Positions 59,800-64,000 of a stretch of 64,000 bases of DNA are shown in pieces; position 1 is the stretch's first letter; the number at the start of each line of letters is the position of its first letter. The stretch comes from Nageia nagi (lineage: Eukaryota; Pinophyta). Under the pieces are notes generated by a model. That model did no database searches and was not told where the DNA came from. It was given only the letters and a program-made list of their open reading frames with translations. The position numbers were made by a program, and so were the translations under genes. The stretch covers positions 208,258,001 through 208,322,000 of the forward strand of contig JBITNC010000001.1 of the NCBI GenBank assembly GCA_050084985.1, written 5' to 3'.

Positions 59800-61145
59800 T
59801 GTCCTTGATTTTATTTTGATCTAGTTGCTACAAAAATTTGATGATCCTTAGGTGGGTCTATCTTCAAATGGCATTAACTTGCATAATACGCTCCACCATA
59901 ACTCCAACATCCATCACAAAAAGATTTCTTTTACTCTAAGTTGTTATCCATAGGCACATATTAATTATTTATTTGCTTAGGGAGTCCTTGGTTTTAGTTC
60001 CCAAATCCTTGATTTCTATTTCCATGGTTTTGATTCTACCTTTTGAACTGTTGAATCTTCTTTTGAAAATCCTTCTTCCTGAAACCCTTATTCCCAAGTT
60101 GTTTCTTCTCAAATATAGGAAAGTTTCCATCTTTGTTATTCTGATTGGCTTTTCTATTTCTATTGTATGGAGCCTACTGCTTAGTACCTCTATTATTTCA
60201 TAAAGGTTCCTTATATTTTTCATCCTATAAATAGTTCATAAAGGTCTTTGTAATGCCCAAGTTACCTTTTTCTCTCTTGGCCATATCATAAGCCTATTAT
60301 GGTGTCTTAGGGTTTAGGACATTGACCATAGTCTTGGTTTTGGGATCCAACCCCACCAGGAATCTATGAACCTTTAGGTGATTTTTATCGTCTAGAATGT
60401 ACTTAAGAAGTTTGATGAAATTCTGATGATAGCTTTGCACCCTCATGGAGCCTTGTTGAAGTGTATAATATTCTTCATATTTCTTATCAAAATAGATATA
60501 AGGAATAAATATTTTCCAAAATGCTTCCATAAATTTTGGCCACATCAAATACTAAACTCCATGCTCAACTTTGTAGGCATTCCACCATTCAAGAGAAATA
60601 TCTTGAAAGTTATAGGTAGCCCACATGGTCTTGGTTTTCAATGATTGATTTATCATTAATAAGTATGTTTTAGCCTCCTATAACCACACTTATATATGCT
60701 CACCTTCATGCTTTCCATTAAACTGGGGTATCTAGGCTTTCTTCAAATCAATGTCAAGTTCTTATTCAATTCTTTCCTAAGTCTAGTTATTCAGTCCACC
60801 TAATCTTGCTTGTCCTAGAATGATTAGATCAGATTATTATCTTGGAAGTTCAACTATTTGACTCAACAAATTGTTTATTATTTCTTGCTACTCTACCACC
60901 TACTCTTAGCAGCTCATGATGGCTTCTTCTCCTCCATTATTTTGAATAGAATGGCTAGAAGAACTCTCAGTATTATTTACAAGAACTCACTGATTGGTAT
61001 TCCTCATTGTTCCTCTTCTATCATTTTGGCCCCTTATATGTATTTTATTTTCCTTATCATTTGCATTAGCATTTACAAGAAGGCTATTTGTGATACCTTA
61101 TTGAAGGTTTCCTGAAGCTCTGGTTACATGTCTTGAGGATGCCAT
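59800..61145 (-). pseudogene. gag relic of element F
   Basis: Minus strand from ATG 61145-61143 (MASSRHVTRASGNLQ). The N-region has NANANDKENKIHIRG and a Gln/Glu-rich helix. Capsid core in frame 60548-60297: WPKFMEAFWKIFIPYIYFDK, EYYTLQQGSMRVQSYHQNFI, HLKVHRFLVGLDPKTKTMV, matching WxxFxxxFxxxYFPxxxxxxKxxEFxxLxQGxMxVxxY. A basic, Asn-rich region follows, then a knuckle CDGCWSYGGAYYASQCHLK at ~59930-59870 (usual CxxCGxxHxxxxC, partly lost). Confidence 0.78.
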
Positions 61146-61148
61146 AAT

Positions 61149-61160
61149 CTAAGTCAACCA
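61149..61160 (-). other. Probable primer binding site of element F
   Basis: Minus strand TGGTTGACTTAG, 2 nt after the 5' LTR end and 4 nt before the gag ATG. The tRNA is not identified. Confidence 0.45.
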
Positions 61161-61162
61161 AA

Positions 61163-64000
61163 TGGTATTATTATTAGGCTCATGTATACTCATGTACTCG
61201 AGGCCAATACCACCTAAGAGATTGCACTTCCACTAAGTTAATATCATTACCTAATGATAACTCTCCATCTCATAGAAGCAGATAACTTATCTTAGTAAAG
61301 CTTTCATATGAGTGGGTAGTGTTGTCTATGGAATAATCATCATACCCTTATCTACTAACTACAAGTGGTATGACTACTAGTTACTCTCATCTAATAATAT
61401 TAGTTTTTTTTATTGCTATCCCCACTTGAATCACCTATCTAAAGATATGAGTCACTAGTCTACCCATAACTATCGACTAGGCCCACCATGTGGTTCAACA
61501 TTCCTATGCACATAACTTAGGAAGATATGGATATTAAATAATATCTTCATGTGGTCGTTTAGTCTATTTATTATTAAATGTGTTGATAAAAAGGACCACC
61601 CATGACCTAATATATTTGAATAATGATCTCAAACAAGACAAGGGTACAATACACCATGCCTAATAAGTTCTAACCTAGGGTTTATCTTTCTACATCTTTT
61701 CCCATGAGGCATACATTAGAAGTCTTGGTTATAGGCTTATTCAGTAAGTCACATAATTCTATTTATCCCATACATATTGTATCATATATATGGGTCTAAT
61801 TTTTAAGAGTCCTTGTGCATACATGAAGTAGCAAGTTGTGAGGTAAGGCCTAGCCACTATTGCTACAAAAGTAATGTTGGGTTAAGTGGTCCTCATGTAA
61901 GGAATATTACTTTTGTTTATCATTTAGTGGTATAGGTTTACTTGATGAAGGTTATCCACTATTTTCCTTGCATTATTGCATCCATTATTGATTCCATCTC
62001 AAAAGTTTCATTGGATTAAATAATTATTCTCAAGATTCTCCATGGTCTTTTACCGAAATATGGTAGAATCTAAGCCTAAGTTGGATTTTATTCCTTTAAC
62101 TATGATTTTTTCCTTATTATTTCAAAAATCCCAAATTTTCTCAAAGGATCCCAAACAATCCCACTTAATCCCATTAGGTCCCATTTGTACCCATTTTGAT
62201 CCCAAATATCCCTAAAGTTTCCCAAATGATCCCAAATTATCTTTTAGAACCCTAACTTGAATTTAGGATTATTTACAGGTCATTGGGTAGTTTTGGGTTT
62301 ATTGGGATTAATGACCTAATCGATCTCCTTCATATGTTTTATTAGTTTTATCAACTCTTAACAATTTATGATACCTATTAACCATTTTCAAATATTAACT
62401 TCTATTCCTATTCATGTAATCATTACTAATCGTAGTATTGAATAATCATAATATTATTCTTAATAAAAAGGAGACTATATAATAAAATCAATACATTTAA
62501 GGACAAACTCATCTATGTTTCATTTATAAATGCATAAATATAAAATAATCTTCATTGATCATTTCTAAGTTAATACAAGAATAATTACAAGAAGGTTAAA
62601 CACACCTAGTAAAATTCATTTGTCAACATATAAGTTAATGAAAAAGTTTTCATAAATTTATTACAAATAATGACAAATAATCATAACTTGTAATGTAATA
62701 CAAAGAAGTACATCATATCATATCATATCAATGAATTAATAATCCATCTTTGTTTCATCATGGAACACCTTCATCAATCAACGAGCATTGAGCATCAAAC
62801 AACTCCATATTCCATTGGTGAATGGGTCAAGTACTAGGAAGAGGAGGATCATGACACTCTGACCATTATGAATTCCATTCTTTATTTTCTCTTTCTACTT
62901 TATAAGCCTCAAGAGGATTTTAGATCCTTTTTGTATTACCTCCTTTCCTTGGCCAATTATTTCATTATGAAAAGGTTTAATCAACAATTTCAAGCTATTT
63001 TCCATATACACTATGCCATATTATTCATTACTTCTTCCTTTATATAATCTAATCCTTTTTCTACACATTAAATCCTATTGATAATAATATTACACCACTG
63101 CTAATCATATTTATATTTACTATTTATAATGATTTCTTAAACATCCAAGTCTTATCAATATTTTATAAGCAATCACTTCTTCCATTAAAATTTTTATAGT
63201 CCATTAAATATAAAATTGAATGAAACAAGGGTATGACACAAGAATAAGGGATATGTGATAGAATTGGCCATGTAGTTTCACTCTATTCTCATGCAAGGCA
63301 TATATAGGCGGGCTAATCTTTTTTATTTTATTTGTAGCCTTGGCTCAAAAAGTGCACAGAAATGAATCATAAGAAAATATCTAGATTAATGAAAAAGTGC
63401 CTAATAAATTTGTAGGATAACATGAATCTCAAATAAGATTTGGTTTTTTTATAGTAAACATTTAAATCCATGGGCTATTTGAGTTCCTAATAAATATCTA
63501 CAACCATTATCAACATTCTATCAATATATCATGGGGATTTGAGGATGGAAAGAATAATCATTAGAGTGTAACATTTTATTTATCTTTGTTAGTATTATCT
63601 AGTGTATGCAGATATGGAATCTTTTGAAGAAGAAAGAGTAATGGTTTCCTATTAGGTTTAGAAGTACTCTACCAAAATTAGGAGCCTTTTTTAGCATTCT
63701 CTAGGCAAGTGCTTATGATGAAGGCAAGAAAATCCATCATTGAGTAGTCTCAACATGGTTTTTCATCCATAGAGAGATCATAGGTATACTAGATTCAAGA
63801 ATTTACTAAACAATGTTTGTGCCTTACAAGCACTATAATGGTCTAAAGATATGCACAATATGGTTCTCAAAAAGGGCACTCTAAAATCATTTACCAAAGT
63901 ACTATTCTATGATGGAGCCTCAAGAAATTGGTATGCACCATCGATGAAATTAGATAGGGAATCCATCTAAAGAGGATTGAGATTATATCTGAGTTGAAAT
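61163..64000 (-). repeat. 5' LTR of element F, cut by window end
   Basis: Direct repeat of 48778-51640. On the plus strand it begins TGGTATTATTATTAGG. The same gatccca-rich run lies at ~62145-62240. Confidence 0.85.

Larger units (their letters stand above)
48778..64000 (-). mobile_element. Element F: chromovirus-like Ty3/gypsy retrotransposon
   Basis: Minus orientation, at least 15.2 kb, running off the window. 5' LTR 61163 to beyond 64000, primer binding site at ~61160, gag, protease, reverse transcriptase, RNase H, integrase, a chromodomain-like tail and 3' LTR 48778-~51640. Domain order and the long LTRs fit the Tekay/Del branch of chromoviruses; clade choice is inference. Integrase is interrupted by foreign sequence at 54346-56895. 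LTR copies are more alike than those of A or D, and some CG dinucleotides survive (50870-51700), so F may be the youngest element here. Confidence 0.82.

Noticed and set aside
1-64000. CRISPR array, bacterial operons, tRNA or rRNA genes
   Set aside because: Introns, LTR elements and plant domains show a plant nuclear sequence; the tandem arrays lack CRISPR spacing, and no cloverleaf or rRNA sequence was recognised by eye.

Overview
This window looks like nuclear DNA of a seed plant with a large, repeat-rich genome. A gymnosperm such as a conifer is my best guess, but that is inference. Only one host gene looks healthy: the 3' part of a GARP-type transcription factor of the HHO/HRS1/NIGT1 group, at the left edge (23-1196, + strand, three exons with good splice sites). 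The remaining ~62 kb is AT-rich and made almost entirely of old, nested transposable elements. Their reading frames are broken mainly by TAG, TAA and TGA where related proteins have Gln, Arg or Trp, as expected from long decay of methylated cytosine.

Layout. 1-1.7 kb: transcription factor and its 3' region. 2.6-3.4 kb (-): relic of a LINE-type ORF1 (DUF4283 plus zinc knuckle). 3.9-11.7 kb (+): element A, an LTR retrotransposon with 1.1-kb LTRs, a 5-bp target duplication (CACAT), a gag relic and no pol. It sits inside the LTR of an older relative, B (3.5-3.9 kb and 11.7-14.2 kb). 14.6-20.6 kb (+): two head-to-tail partial copies of a third family, C (LTR plus gag). 20.6-22.5 kb and 30.5-31.3 kb (-): two halves of a plant mobile domain (PMD) gene relic, separated by element D (22.5-30.5 kb). 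D is read on the minus strand, has 0.8-kb LTRs and a gag, and carries a second PMD-type gene in antisense.

31.3-41.0 kb (+): element E, a Ty3/gypsy element of Tat-like type with gag, protease, an extra RNase H, reverse transcriptase, RNase H, integrase, and an unrecognised ORF beyond integrase. 41.0-48.6 kb: a mosaic of Copia-like LTR fragments, a ~430-bp inverted repeat with arms 5.5 kb apart, several tandem arrays and unidentified coding relics. 48.8-64 kb (-): element F, a chromovirus-like Ty3/gypsy element with LTRs of at least 2.8 kb, full gag-pol order and an integrase chromodomain-like tail. Its integrase is split by ~2.5 kb of foreign DNA holding eight regularly spaced palindromes.

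How the parts relate. A and D are gag-only LTR elements (C too, as far as visible), so they probably depended on pol from relatives such as E; this is inference. PMD genes occur twice here antisense to a gag. No element looks able to move today. Domain names come from motif reading alone; no database search was possible.
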